Assembly (NCBI RefSeq): GCF_019890615.1
Contig: NZ_JAINVZ010000031.1
Location: 1-61,311 of the forward strand
Origin: Streptantibioticus parmotrematis
GTDB lineage: Bacteria > Actinomycetota > Actinomycetes > Streptomycetales > Streptomycetaceae
Reading direction: 5' to 3'
Length of the DNA: 61,311 bases
In this document: piece by piece, positions 26,957 through 35,863 of the stretch
Layout of the letters: each line of letters starts with the position of its first letter
Numbering within the stretch: position 1 is the stretch's first letter
Position numbers and translations under genes: made by a program
The notes under the pieces: generated by a model
Database searches by the model: none
What the model saw: the letters and a program-made list of their open reading frames with translations, nothing else
Told to the model about the DNA's origin: nothing

Positions 26957-27826
26957 TTATCGGCGTGCGCTCCTCGCCCGTCCCAGGACCTGCGACAGCG
27001 CGATGATCGCCATGGTCACGATGAGCATCAGTGAACCGATGACGTCGATCTGCGCGGGGTAGGCACGCTGGACCGAGCCCCAGATGTACATGGGGAAGGT
27101 CTCCAGGTTGCCCGCGGTGAAGACGGTGACGATGTAGTCGTCGATGGACAGGGCGAACGCCAGCAGCGCGGCGGCGGCGATGCCCGGGGCGACCAGCGGC
27201 AGCGTGACGTACCGGAAGGTCTGGGTGGGGGTGGCGTACAGGTCCTGCGCGGCGCGTTCCAGCGTCGGGTCCATGCCGGCCAGCCGCGACTTGACGGTGA
27301 CGACGACGTAGGAGACGCAGAACATCACGTGCGCGATGGTGATGGTCCAAAAGCCCAGGCCGCCGGGGCCGATGGTGTTGAAGAACAGCGCGGCGAGGGT
27401 GGCGCCCATGACCACCTCGGGGGCGGCCATCGGCAGGAAGAGCAGGGCGTTGATGCCGGAGCGGGCCTTGAAGCGGTAGCGGACCATGGCGAACGCGATC
27501 ATCGTGCCGAGCACGGTGGCGACGATGGTGGCGACGACGCCGATGCGCAGCGACAGGCCGATGCTGTGGCACATCTCGCCGTTGGCGCACGGGTTCTGCC
27601 AGGCGGCGAGGGAGAAGCGGTGCCAGACGTAGTCGAACTTGCCCTGCGGCTGGTTGAACGACATCCAGAAGATGATGACGTTCGGCAGCAGCATGAAGAC
27701 GAAGATCAGCACGGTGACGGCGAGCAGCAGGTGTTCCCTGGCCCAGGCGAGCGGGGAGCGGCGGCGCGCCTCGGGCGGCCGGGCCGCGGTGGTGGGCGCC
27801 GCGGGCGGGGCGGTCACAGCGGTCAT
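26957..27826 (-). CDS. potC: Polyamine ABC transporter permease PotC
   Basis: A 289-residue inner-membrane permease with about six spans. The EAA-type loop that docks on the ATPase is DLYATPTQTFRYVTLPLVAPGI near 204-225. Its ATG overlaps the potB stop by one base (TGATG), which shows translational coupling. It partners PotB in the spermidine/putrescine importer. Confidence 0.92.
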   Translation of the reverse strand: MTAVTAPPAAPTTAARPPEARRRSPLAWAREHLLLAVTVLIFVFMLLPNVIIFWMSFNQPQGKFDYVWHRFSLAAWQNPCANGEMCHSIGLSLRIGVVATIVATVLGTMIAFAMVRYRFKARSGINALLFLPMAAPEVVMGATLAALFFNTIGPGGLGFWTITIAHVMFCVSYVVVTVKSRLAGMDPTLERAAQDLYATPTQTFRYVTLPLVAPGIAAAALLAFALSIDDYIVTVFTAGNLETFPMYIWGSVQRAYPAQIDVIGSLMLIVTMAIIALSQVLGRARSARR

Positions 27827-28758
27827 CAGATCAGGTCCTCCGTCCCGGCCTTGCGGATGTAGCTCATGACCAGGACCAGCGTGCCGACCATCATCACGAC
27901 GGAGATGGCGGAGCCGACCGGATAGCCCTGGGTGTTGCGGAGGAACAGGTCCTCGATCTTCTGGCCGACGACGCCGGTGTTGGGGTTGCCGAGCAGTTGG
28001 GCGTTGATGTAGTCGCCGATGGCGGGGATGAACGTCAGCAGGGTGCCGCCGATGACGCCGGGCATGGACAGCGGCAGGGTGACGCGGCGCCAGGTGGTGA
28101 ACGGGCTGCAGTACAGGTCGTGCCCGGCCTCGTGCAGCCTGGGGTCGATCTTCTCCAGCGAGGTGTACAGCGGCAGGATGGTGAAGGGCAGGAAGTTGTA
28201 GACCATGCCGCAGACCACGGCGGCGGGGCTGGCCAGCACGTGGTTGCCGACGGTCCAGCCCAGCGCGCTGGTCAGCTTCAGGACGTGCGCGTCGTTGAGG
28301 AACTGCACGACGGGGCCGTTGTCGGCGAGGATCGTCTTCCAGGCGATGGTGCGGATCAGGAAGCTGGTGAAGGACGGCACGATCACCAGGGCCATCAGCA
28401 GGCTCTTGTACTTGCCGCCCTTGAAGGCGATGAAGTACGCGACGGGGTAGCCGAGCGCCAGGCAGAAGACCGTGCACAGCACCGAGTAGATGCCGGAGTG
28501 CAGGTACTGGACGCCGTAGTCGGTGAGGGCCTGCGAGTAGTTGGCCCAGTGCCAGGTGAGCTTGAAGCCGTCGTCGTAGTCGCCGGTCTGCACGGAGGCG
28601 GAGACCGAGGTGAAGATCGGCACGAGGAAGAAGACGACGAGCCACAGCAGTCCGGGCGCCAGCAGGACCCACGGCGTCCAGTTGCGCTTCGGCTTGCGGG
28701 CCGAGGGCGGTGGTTCGACGGGTTCGGTGAGTTCCGGGCTCGGAACGACGGCGGTCAT
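27826..28758 (-). CDS. potB: Polyamine ABC transporter permease PotB
   Basis: A 310-residue permease with about six membrane spans and a cytoplasmic N-terminus of about 27 residues. The coupling loop is DLYCSPFTTWRRVTLPLSMPG near 220-240. The ATG at 28758 overlaps the potA stop by 4 bp. With PotC it forms the transmembrane channel of the importer. Confidence 0.92.
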   Translation of the reverse strand: MTAVVPSPELTEPVEPPPSARKPKRNWTPWVLLAPGLLWLVVFFLVPIFTSVSASVQTGDYDDGFKLTWHWANYSQALTDYGVQYLHSGIYSVLCTVFCLALGYPVAYFIAFKGGKYKSLLMALVIVPSFTSFLIRTIAWKTILADNGPVVQFLNDAHVLKLTSALGWTVGNHVLASPAAVVCGMVYNFLPFTILPLYTSLEKIDPRLHEAGHDLYCSPFTTWRRVTLPLSMPGVIGGTLLTFIPAIGDYINAQLLGNPNTGVVGQKIEDLFLRNTQGYPVGSAISVVMMVGTLVLVMSYIRKAGTEDLI

Positions 28759-29909
28759 GCCGCGTCCTCCTCGATGTCGGCCGCGCCGGCCTCGATGTCC
28801 TGGCCGCCTTCGAGGCCGAAGCCCTGGCTGGGGTCCCAGTGCACGACGACCTCGGTGCCGGGGCGCTGGATCTCGCGGCCGGTGTTCTGCTCGAAGACCG
28901 AGACCTCCTCGCCGGTGGCGAGGGTGACCAGGTACTGCGTGGAGACACCGATGAACGAGGTGTCGACGACGGTGCCGCCGGTCAGCCGGTTGTGGCCGGC
29001 GGGTATCTCGGCGCCGGTGCGGGCGAGATGGACCTTCTCCGGGCGCACGCCGAGGATGACGGCGCCGGAGCGCACCGGACATCGCGCGGCGTCCAGGGTG
29101 AGGCGCTGGCCGTGCGCGGTGACGGTGACCACGTCGCCGTCGACGCCCTCGACGGTGCCGGTCAGCAGGTTGGACTGGCCGAGGAAGTTGGCGACGAAGG
29201 TGGTGCTCGGGTTCTCGTACAGCTCGGCGGGCGAGCCCATCTGCTCGATGCGGCCGGCGTTCATCACCGCGATGGTGTCGGCCATGGTCATGGCCTCCTC
29301 CTGGTCGTGGGTGACGTGCACGAAGGTGAGGCCGACCTCCAGCTGGATGCGCTTGAGCTCGATCTGCATCTGGCGGCGCAGCTTGAGGTCGAGGGCGCCG
29401 AGCGGCTCGTCGAGCAGCAGCACCTGCGGCTGGTTGATGAGGGCGCGGGCGAGGGCGATGCGCTGCTGCTGGCCGCCGGAGAGCTGGCCGGGCTTGCGCT
29501 TGGCGAGGTGGCCGAGTTCGACCAGGTCGAGCATGTCGGTGACCGGCTTCTTGACGTCCTTGACGCCGCGCCTGCGCAGCCCGAAGGCGACGTTCTCGTA
29601 GATGTCGAGGTGCGGGAAGAGCGCGTAGTTCTGGAAGACGGTGTTGACCGGGCGGCGGTACGGCTTGCGGTCGGTGACGTCCTGGTCGCCGAGGAAGATG
29701 CGGCCGGCGGTGGGCTCCTCCAGGCCGGAGACCATCCGCAGGGTGGTGGTCTTGCCGCAGCCGGAGGCGCCGAGCAGGGCGAAGAACGAGCCCTGCGGGA
29801 CGGTCAGGTCGAGATCGTCCACGGCGGTGAACGAACCGTAGCGCTTGGTCAGTCCGGCCAGACGGAGGTCTCCGCCCTCGGTGCGGCCGAGCACATCGTT
29901 GGAGCTCAT
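28755..29909 (-). CDS. potA: Polyamine ABC transporter ATPase PotA
   Basis: A 384-residue ATPase. Walker A GASGCGKTT is at 48-56, Q-loop Gln in VFQNYAL near 93, signature LSGGQQQR at 143-150, Walker B LLLDEP at 164-169 and the switch His at 201. The C-terminal about 140 residues form the TOBE regulatory domain. All catalytic residues are intact. It lies 42 bp after potD and overlaps potB. Confidence 0.95.
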   Translation of the reverse strand: MSSNDVLGRTEGGDLRLAGLTKRYGSFTAVDDLDLTVPQGSFFALLGASGCGKTTTLRMVSGLEEPTAGRIFLGDQDVTDRKPYRRPVNTVFQNYALFPHLDIYENVAFGLRRRGVKDVKKPVTDMLDLVELGHLAKRKPGQLSGGQQQRIALARALINQPQVLLLDEPLGALDLKLRRQMQIELKRIQLEVGLTFVHVTHDQEEAMTMADTIAVMNAGRIEQMGSPAELYENPSTTFVANFLGQSNLLTGTVEGVDGDVVTVTAHGQRLTLDAARCPVRSGAVILGVRPEKVHLARTGAEIPAGHNRLTGGTVVDTSFIGVSTQYLVTLATGEEVSVFEQNTGREIQRPGTEVVVHWDPSQGFGLEGGQDIEAGAADIEEDAA

Positions 29910-29951
29910 CGGGACTCTTCTCTCATCCTTGGGCGGTGGTGCGCACCGGTT

Positions 29952-31196
29952 CTACTGGCCGGTGACCTGCTGGAAGCGGCCGGTGTAGTCGTTGAGCTGG
30001 TCGACGGTCAGGGCCATGAAGCCGCGGGCCTTCGCTTCCATCTGCTTCGTCGGGACGATCAGCGGGGAGGCCGCCGCCTGCGGGTCCAGGGCGCGCAGGG
30101 CGACGTCGGCGCCCTCGACGGAGGGGATGTAGTCGATGTAGTCGTCAAGCGCGGCGGCGACGTCGGGGCGCAGGTAGTAGTTGAGCAGCTTCTCGGCGTT
30201 GGTCTTGTGCCGGGCGAAGTTGGGGATGACGCAGTTGTCCGACCAGGACAGCAGGCCTTCCTTGGGCAGGTCGACGGTGACCAGGTTGGGCTTGCCGAGC
30301 TGGGCGACGTCACCGGAGTACGCCATCGTCACGGCGGTGTTGCCCTGCTGGAAGTCGCTGAGGTAGTCGTTGCCGGTGAAGGCCCGGATCTGCCCGGCGG
30401 CCTTGGCCTTGCGCACGTACTCCAGCGACTTGTTGAACTGCGCGTCGGTGAACTTCTCCGGGTCGTAGCCGAGCGCCAGCAGCGCGAGGGCGACGGTGTC
30501 CTCCATCTCGGCGAACAGCGAGACCTTGCCGTGCAGGTCGGGCCGGGTGAAGATCTCGGCGATCGAGGTGATCGGCTGCTTCACCAGGTTCTTGTTGTAC
30601 GCGATGGTGGTGTACCCGTACGCCCACGGGACGGTGTAGCGGCGGCCGGCGTCGGTGGGGTCGTGCAGCACCGAGGGCAGCAGGTGGGCGTGGTTGGGGA
30701 CGTTGGCCAGGTCGAGTTCCTGGATGTAGTCGTAGGCGCGGTACTTGGCCACCATGTAGTCGCTGACGACCATGATGTCGTATCCGGTGTCGACGCCCTT
30801 GACCAGCGACGGGTCCACCTTGGTGTACCAGTCGTTGTTGTCGTTGATGACCTCCAGGTACTGCACCTGGATGCCGGTCTCCTTCTCGAAGCGGTCCAGG
30901 GTGGGGCGCTTGTTGGGGTCCTTGGCGTCGACGTCGATGTACGCGGGCCAGTTGGCGAAGACGACCTTCTTCTCGGTGTCCGAGTAGTCGTGCCCTGGCT
31001 GGCCGGTCTCCTGGGCGCCGGGCGGCACCACGTGGCCCTGCACGCCGCAGGCCGACAGCGCGCTCGCCCCGGCGACCGCGAGGCCGCCCGCGGTGGCGCC
31101 GCGCAGCAGGGCGCGGCGGCTGACGCGGGAGGCGGTCGAGCGCAGCCGGGTGCGGTTGGTGAACCGCGCGAGGTCGAGGGGGTCGGGACCGGTCAC
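29952..31196 (-). CDS. potD: Spermidine/putrescine-binding lipoprotein PotD
   Basis: A 414-residue extracytoplasmic solute-binding protein. The signal SRRALLRGATAGG near 26-38 is Tat-like (Arg27-Arg28) and ends at the lipobox LSAC, with the lipidated Cys50. The mature part is a PotD/PotF-type fold, for example VVFANWPAYIDVD near 74-86. The GTG start at 31196 overlaps the end of the upstream aldehyde dehydrogenase gene by 4 bp, so uptake and the first oxidation step are coupled in one mRNA. Confidence 0.92.
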   Translation of the reverse strand: MTGPDPLDLARFTNRTRLRSTASRVSRRALLRGATAGGLAVAGASALSACGVQGHVVPPGAQETGQPGHDYSDTEKKVVFANWPAYIDVDAKDPNKRPTLDRFEKETGIQVQYLEVINDNNDWYTKVDPSLVKGVDTGYDIMVVSDYMVAKYRAYDYIQELDLANVPNHAHLLPSVLHDPTDAGRRYTVPWAYGYTTIAYNKNLVKQPITSIAEIFTRPDLHGKVSLFAEMEDTVALALLALGYDPEKFTDAQFNKSLEYVRKAKAAGQIRAFTGNDYLSDFQQGNTAVTMAYSGDVAQLGKPNLVTVDLPKEGLLSWSDNCVIPNFARHKTNAEKLLNYYLRPDVAAALDDYIDYIPSVEGADVALRALDPQAAASPLIVPTKQMEAKARGFMALTVDQLNDYTGRFQQVTGQ

Positions 31197-32731
31197 GGCG
31201 TCACCTGGCTTCCGAAGATCGTGCGGTGCCAGTCCTTGCGCGCCACCGCCGTGTTGTCGTACATGACGTGCTTGACCTGCGTGTACTCCTCGAAGGAGTA
31301 CGCCGACATGTCCTTGCCGTAGCCGCTGGCCTTGTAGCCGCCGTGCGGCATCTCGCTGATGATCGGGATGTGGTCGTTGACCCAGACGCAGCCCGCGGCG
31401 ATCTCGCGGGTGGCGCGGCCGGCCCGGAAGACGTCCCGGGTCCAGGCGGAGGCGGCCAGGCCGTAGGGCGTGTCGTTGGCGAGCGCCAGGCCCTCGTCGT
31501 CGCTGTCGAAGGGCAGCACGACCAGGACCGGGCCGAAGATCTCGCCCTGGACGACCTCGCTGTCCTGCGCGGCGCCGGTGATGAGGGTGGGGCGGTAGTA
31601 CGCGCCCTTGGCGAGGTCGCCGCCCGGGGCGTGGCCGCCGGTGACGACGGTGGCGTAGGAGCGGGCGCGTTCCACGAAGCCGGCGACGCGGTCGCGCTGG
31701 GTGTGGGAGATCAGCGGGCCGATGTCGGTGGCGGGGTCGAACGGGTCGCCGACCACCACGGTCTCGAAGAGTTCGGCGACGGCGGCGACGAACGCGTCGT
31801 ACAGCGGCCGCTGGACGTAGGCGCGGGTGGCGGCGGTGCAGTCCTGGCCGGTGTTGATCAGCGCCCCGGCGACGGCGCCGTGCGCGGCGGCCTCCAGGTC
31901 GGCGTCGTCGAAGACCACGAAGGGCGCCTTGCCGCCGAGTTCGAGGTGCAGCCGCTTGACGGTGGCGGTGGCGACCTCGGCGACCCGCTTGCCGACCGCG
32001 GTGGAGCCGGTGAACGAGGTCATGGCGACGCCGGGGTGGGCGACGAGGTGTTCGCCCGCCTCGCGGCCGGTGCCGGTCACGACGTTGACCACGCCGTCGG
32101 GGATGCCCGCCGCGGTCGCGGCCCGCGCGAACATCAGCGAGGTCAGCGGGGTCAGCTCGGCGGGCTTGAGCACGATGGTGTTGCCCGCGGCGATGGCGGG
32201 CAGCACCTTCCAGGCGGCCATCTGGAGCGGGTAGTTCCACGGCGCGATGGAGCCGACGACGCCGACCGGCTCGCGCCGCACGTACGAGGTGTGGTCGCCG
32301 GAGTACTCGCCGGCCGCCTGGCCCTGCAGGTGGCGGGCGGCACCGGCGAAGAACGCGGTGTTGTCGACGGTGCCGGGCACGTCGAAGCCGGTCGAGAGCT
32401 TGAGCGGCTTGCCGCACTGGAGCGATTCGGCGAGCGCGAGGTCGTCGGCCGCCTCACCGAGGGCGGCGGCGAAGCGGTGCAGGGCGTCGGAGCGCTCACC
32501 GGGGGTGGCTCCGGCCCAGCCGGGCAGTGCCTCGCGGGCGGCGGCCACGGCCGCGTCCACGTCGTCGGCGGAGGCGAGGTCGTAGGGGTGGACGGCCTCG
32601 CCGGTGGCGGGGTCGACGACACTGTGGCGGCGCCCCGACGAGCCGGGCCTGAGGCTTCCCGCGATGTACTGCGATCCCTCGGCGAGCCGCTCCGCCACTT
32701 CGAGCGCGGCTGTTCGGCTGTGCTGCATCAC
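31193..32731 (-). CDS. Gamma-aminobutyraldehyde dehydrogenase (PatD/PuuC type), first gene of pot operon
   Basis: A 512-residue ALDH. The coenzyme motif APWNYPLQMAAWKVLPA, ELGGKAP and the catalytic Cys in NTGQDCTAATR (near 315) match betaine/aminobutyraldehyde dehydrogenases. GTG 32731 is preferred because AGGAG lies 10 nt upstream; ATG at 32728 or 32749 is possible. It overlaps potD and is divergent from a PucR gene. It is close in sequence to the enzyme at 40834, including the C-terminal EMPHGGYKASGYGKD segment. It probably oxidises 4-aminobutanal or 3-aminopropanal from imported polyamines. Confidence 0.88.
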   Translation of the reverse strand: MMQHSRTAALEVAERLAEGSQYIAGSLRPGSSGRRHSVVDPATGEAVHPYDLASADDVDAAVAAAREALPGWAGATPGERSDALHRFAAALGEAADDLALAESLQCGKPLKLSTGFDVPGTVDNTAFFAGAARHLQGQAAGEYSGDHTSYVRREPVGVVGSIAPWNYPLQMAAWKVLPAIAAGNTIVLKPAELTPLTSLMFARAATAAGIPDGVVNVVTGTGREAGEHLVAHPGVAMTSFTGSTAVGKRVAEVATATVKRLHLELGGKAPFVVFDDADLEAAAHGAVAGALINTGQDCTAATRAYVQRPLYDAFVAAVAELFETVVVGDPFDPATDIGPLISHTQRDRVAGFVERARSYATVVTGGHAPGGDLAKGAYYRPTLITGAAQDSEVVQGEIFGPVLVVLPFDSDDEGLALANDTPYGLAASAWTRDVFRAGRATREIAAGCVWVNDHIPIISEMPHGGYKASGYGKDMSAYSFEEYTQVKHVMYDNTAVARKDWHRTIFGSQVTP

Positions 32732-33016
32732 GATGGCGTTTCTCCTCATGTGCTCCCCCGGACGCCCACCGGGGCCGAGGGCCTCGGGTGTAGCGTTTCG
32801 CCGGGTTGGTGGCCGATCCTGGCAGAATGGAATCGACCCAACAAGGGATTCCGTTGTTGCCTTTTGGTTACGCGACGGAATCTGTTCTCGACACTTTCTG
32901 GCTTCTTGGGACGATGCCGCAGCGCCCATGATCGCGGCAACCGGCACCCTGACTCCGGCGCCGTACCGCGCTTTACACTGTGACAACCCTTCCGGATCCC
33001 TGCGGAGGCCCAGCCC
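32732..33016. promoter_or_regulatory. Divergent control region between pot operon and PucR gene
   Basis: A 285-bp region noticeably richer in A/T than its surroundings around 32820-32900. It contains GGAATC (32829-32834) facing GATTCC with a 12-bp spacer, CAACAA facing TTGTTG, and the word AATGGAATCG (32826-32835). The same word recurs in the control region of the second aminobutyraldehyde dehydrogenase (42397-42406). It is a candidate operator for PucR or another amine-responsive regulator. Confidence 0.45.
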
Positions 33017-34645
33017 GTGTTCCCCACCGTCGAACAGGTCCTGGAACTGGACGTGGTGCGCCACGGCAACCCGAGGGTCGTCGCGGGCGCCGCGGGCCTC
33101 GGTCACCCGGTGCGCTGGGTGCACATCAGCGAGCTGGCCGACATCGCCGGCATGCTGCACGGCGGCGAGCTGGTGCTGTCCACCGGCGTGATGCTGCCCG
33201 CCGACAAGGAGTCGCTCGCCCGCTACATCGACGACCTGGCCGACGTCGGCGCCGCGGGACTCGTGGTCGAGCTGGGCCGCCGCTACGCCGACGAGCTGCC
33301 GAAGGCGCTGGTCAGGGCCGCCGAGCGGCGCGGTCTCCCGCTGGTGGAGCTGCGCACCGAGGTGCGGTTCGTGGCCGTCACCGGCGCGGTGCACGAGCAC
33401 GTCGTCAACGCCCAGCTGACCGAGCTGCGGGCGTCGGAGTCGGTCCACCAGATCTTCAACGAGCTGTCGGTCGAGGGCGCGGAGCCGGAGGAGGTGGTCC
33501 GCGAGGTCGCGCGGCTCGCCGGTGCGCCGGTGGTGCTGGAGAACCTCTCCCACCAGGTCCTCGCCTTCGACGCGGCGGGCCAGGACCCGCGCGGGCTGCT
33601 GGACGGCTGGGAGCGGCGCTCGCGCGGGGTGCGGGTGGCCGCCCGCACCGGCTACGACGGCCGCTCCGGCTGGCTGGTCACCACGGTCGGCGCGCGCGGC
33701 CAGGACTGGGGGCGGCTGGTCGTGGCGGGCACCCCGGCCCGTGAGCCGTCCAGCCACTGGACGGTGCTGGTGGAACGCGGCGCGGCCACCCTCGCCCTCA
33801 ACCGGCTGCTGGAACGCGACCGCGAGTCGCTGGAGCGCCAGACCCACCGCACCCTGCTGTCCGGCATCCTCACCCACGCGCTGACCGTCTCCGAGGTCGC
33901 GCTGCGCGCCCGGGCGCTGGGCGTGCAGCTGGAGGGGCGGCGGCTGGTCGGGGTGATGCTGCGGCTGCGCGGCGGCCCGGGGTCGGCGGCGCTGGAGGCG
34001 CAGGCGCGGCTGCGGGACTTCGCCGAGACGGCGGCGGCCGCGGCCCGCGAGCGGGCGCTGACCTCGCTGATCGGCGCGCTGGACGACGGCGGCGTGGGCC
34101 TGCTGGTCTCGCTCGGCCCGGCCGACGACGAGCACGCGGCGCTGGAGGGCTTCGCGGCGGCGCTGGACCGGCTGGCCGAACCGTCCGGCGAGCAGCCCGC
34201 GTTCCTGATGGCGGCGGGCTCCTCGGTGGGCTCGCTGCGCGACGCCCGGCGCACCCTGCTGGAGGCCGCCCAGGTCGCCGACGCCGCCTCGCACGCGCGC
34301 GAGCGCAAGGCGGGCACGTACTACCGGCTGCCGGACGTGCGCCTGCGCGGGCTGCTGCACCTGCTGCGCGACGACGCCCGGCTCCAGACGTACGTGGAAC
34401 GCGAACTCGGGCCGCTGCTGGCCTACGACGCGGAGAACGGCACCGACCTGGTGCGCATCCTGAGCGTCTACCTGACCTCGGGCCGCAACAAGTCGGCCGC
34501 GGCGGACGCCGCCCACATGTCGCGGCCGTCGTTCTACGACCGGCTGCACCGCGTGGAGCGCATCCTCGGCACCGACCTGGACCAGGTCGAGTCGTGCCTG
34601 TCGCTGCACGTGGCGCTGCTGGCGTTGCAGGCGGTCCGCGGCTGA
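33017..34645 (+). CDS. PucR family transcriptional regulator, divergent from pot operon
   Basis: A 542-residue regulator with the N-terminal PucR domain (about 5-125, VRWVHISELADIAGMLHGGE), a middle GGDEF-like part and a C-terminal HTH_30 domain (about 485-530, SRPSFYDRLHRVERILG). GTG 33017 has GGAGG at 8 nt. Being divergent from the aldehyde dehydrogenase-potDABC operon, it is the obvious candidate for its regulator. A PucR-type regulator of polyamine genes has been reported in Streptomyces; equivalence is inferred from position only. It converges on the TrmB-like gene with a 15-bp gap. Confidence 0.88.
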   Translation: MFPTVEQVLELDVVRHGNPRVVAGAAGLGHPVRWVHISELADIAGMLHGGELVLSTGVMLPADKESLARYIDDLADVGAAGLVVELGRRYADELPKALVRAAERRGLPLVELRTEVRFVAVTGAVHEHVVNAQLTELRASESVHQIFNELSVEGAEPEEVVREVARLAGAPVVLENLSHQVLAFDAAGQDPRGLLDGWERRSRGVRVAARTGYDGRSGWLVTTVGARGQDWGRLVVAGTPAREPSSHWTVLVERGAATLALNRLLERDRESLERQTHRTLLSGILTHALTVSEVALRARALGVQLEGRRLVGVMLRLRGGPGSAALEAQARLRDFAETAAAAARERALTSLIGALDDGGVGLLVSLGPADDEHAALEGFAAALDRLAEPSGEQPAFLMAAGSSVGSLRDARRTLLEAAQVADAASHARERKAGTYYRLPDVRLRGLLHLLRDDARLQTYVERELGPLLAYDAENGTDLVRILSVYLTSGRNKSAAADAAHMSRPSFYDRLHRVERILGTDLDQVESCLSLHVALLALQAVRG

Positions 34646-34660
34646 GGCGGGGGGTCGGGG

Positions 34661-35491
34661 CTAGAGCGTCTCGCGCAGGTCGCGCACCGCCTCCATGGTG
34701 GAGCTGCCCGCCCACACGGTCTGGAACGCCAGCCGCAGGCAGCCCGCCAGTGCCGGGTGCTCGATGAACAGCGCGGTCGTGGCGCCCGTTCCGGCCACCG
34801 GGTCCGGCATGTCGCACAGCACCAGCGAGGCGTCCGCGATCACCAGCTTCAGCGGCAGATCGCGGGAGAAGCGGGCCTCCTCCCCGGCCAGCCCGAACTG
34901 CTCGACGTTCTCGGTCATGCCCGGGTCGTCCAGCACGTCGTAGGTGTAGATCGCCTGGACCACTCCCCCGGCCCGGCTCAGCCGTCTGACGACCTTCATC
35001 CCGGCCGGGTTGTCGGTCGAGGTCACGAACGGCGGCTTGTTGAAGCTCAGCAGCTCACGGCTGGCCTGCTCCTGGATGTCGACGAAGCGTTCCGAGATCG
35101 CCTTCGGATCCCGCAGCACCTCGATGTAGTCCAGCGGGTCGGACTGCGAGCGGCCCTCCGACCAGACCGGCAACAGGGCGGCCACCAGTCCGCTGGAGAC
35201 CCGTTCCATCCGGTCCAGCGCCTCGCGCTGGTCCGACATCAGCCGGGTCAGCGCCAGTTCGGGATCGATGGCGGAGAACGTGGCGACCCGGCCCGGGTGG
35301 GCCACCGCCAGCCTGCGCCGTACGAGGGCGTCCAGTACGTCGTAGATGCGCTGGCGCGGGACGTCGGCCTCACGTGCCGCCTCGGCGGCCGTGTACGACT
35401 CGCGCCTGATCAGCGCGAGATACACCCGCGCTTCGTACCGGGCCAGCCCGAGCGCTACGAGCTGACCGACGGACTGCTCCTCCGGTTCCAT
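34661..35491 (-). CDS. TrmB-type helix-turn-helix regulator
   Basis: A 276-residue protein. Residues about 8-80 form a TrmB/winged-helix DNA-binding domain (LGLARYEARVYLALI, EADVPRQRIYDVLDALVRR). A coiled region follows near 80-110, and the C-terminal half is a sugar- or ligand-binding TrmB-like domain. ATG 35491 is chosen; a TTG 27 nt upstream is open but has no ribosome site. No obvious target lies downstream. It is divergent from the secreted sedolisin gene and might regulate it. Confidence 0.78.
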   Translation of the reverse strand: MEPEEQSVGQLVALGLARYEARVYLALIRRESYTAAEAAREADVPRQRIYDVLDALVRRRLAVAHPGRVATFSAIDPELALTRLMSDQREALDRMERVSSGLVAALLPVWSEGRSQSDPLDYIEVLRDPKAISERFVDIQEQASRELLSFNKPPFVTSTDNPAGMKVVRRLSRAGGVVQAIYTYDVLDDPGMTENVEQFGLAGEEARFSRDLPLKLVIADASLVLCDMPDPVAGTGATTALFIEHPALAGCLRLAFQTVWAGSSTMEAVRDLRETL

Positions 35492-35863
35492 GGCAGCACA
35501 CCGTATACGGCCAGGCAATGAAGTTGGCGAGAAGGATTTACAGCTTCCTGGTTGTCACATCATGGCGTCTTCGCTACTTTCATCGCCAGTAGCCACCACT
35601 GTCCGGGGTGGCACATACGGGATCCGTGACAGATCAGCGCACCCCGAACGACAGGGCTCGGCCGGCACCACCGTGGCGCACCCCGTGCGCGCCGCACCGC
35701 ACAGGGCACCATCCGTATCGCAAGCACCTTCGCGTCATCCGTATCGCACGTACTTTCCGAGCACGAAGCACCATCAGCACCCGCACTCTCCATCCGGCCC
35801 CACGGGGCCGACTTGTCATGCGCAGACCACCCTGCCTGCGCATCCCCCACTGGAGGGCACTTC
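35492..35863. promoter_or_regulatory. 372-bp spacer upstream of the sedolisin gene with 13-bp direct repeats
   Basis: No gene is supported here. The word CATCCGTATCGCA occurs at 35709-35721 and 35735-35747, 26 bp apart in the same orientation. GCTAC/GTAGC and TGGCG/CGCCA inverted pairs lie near 35563-35590. The region probably holds promoters for both flanking genes and an operator for a regulator, possibly the TrmB-like protein. Confidence 0.4.
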
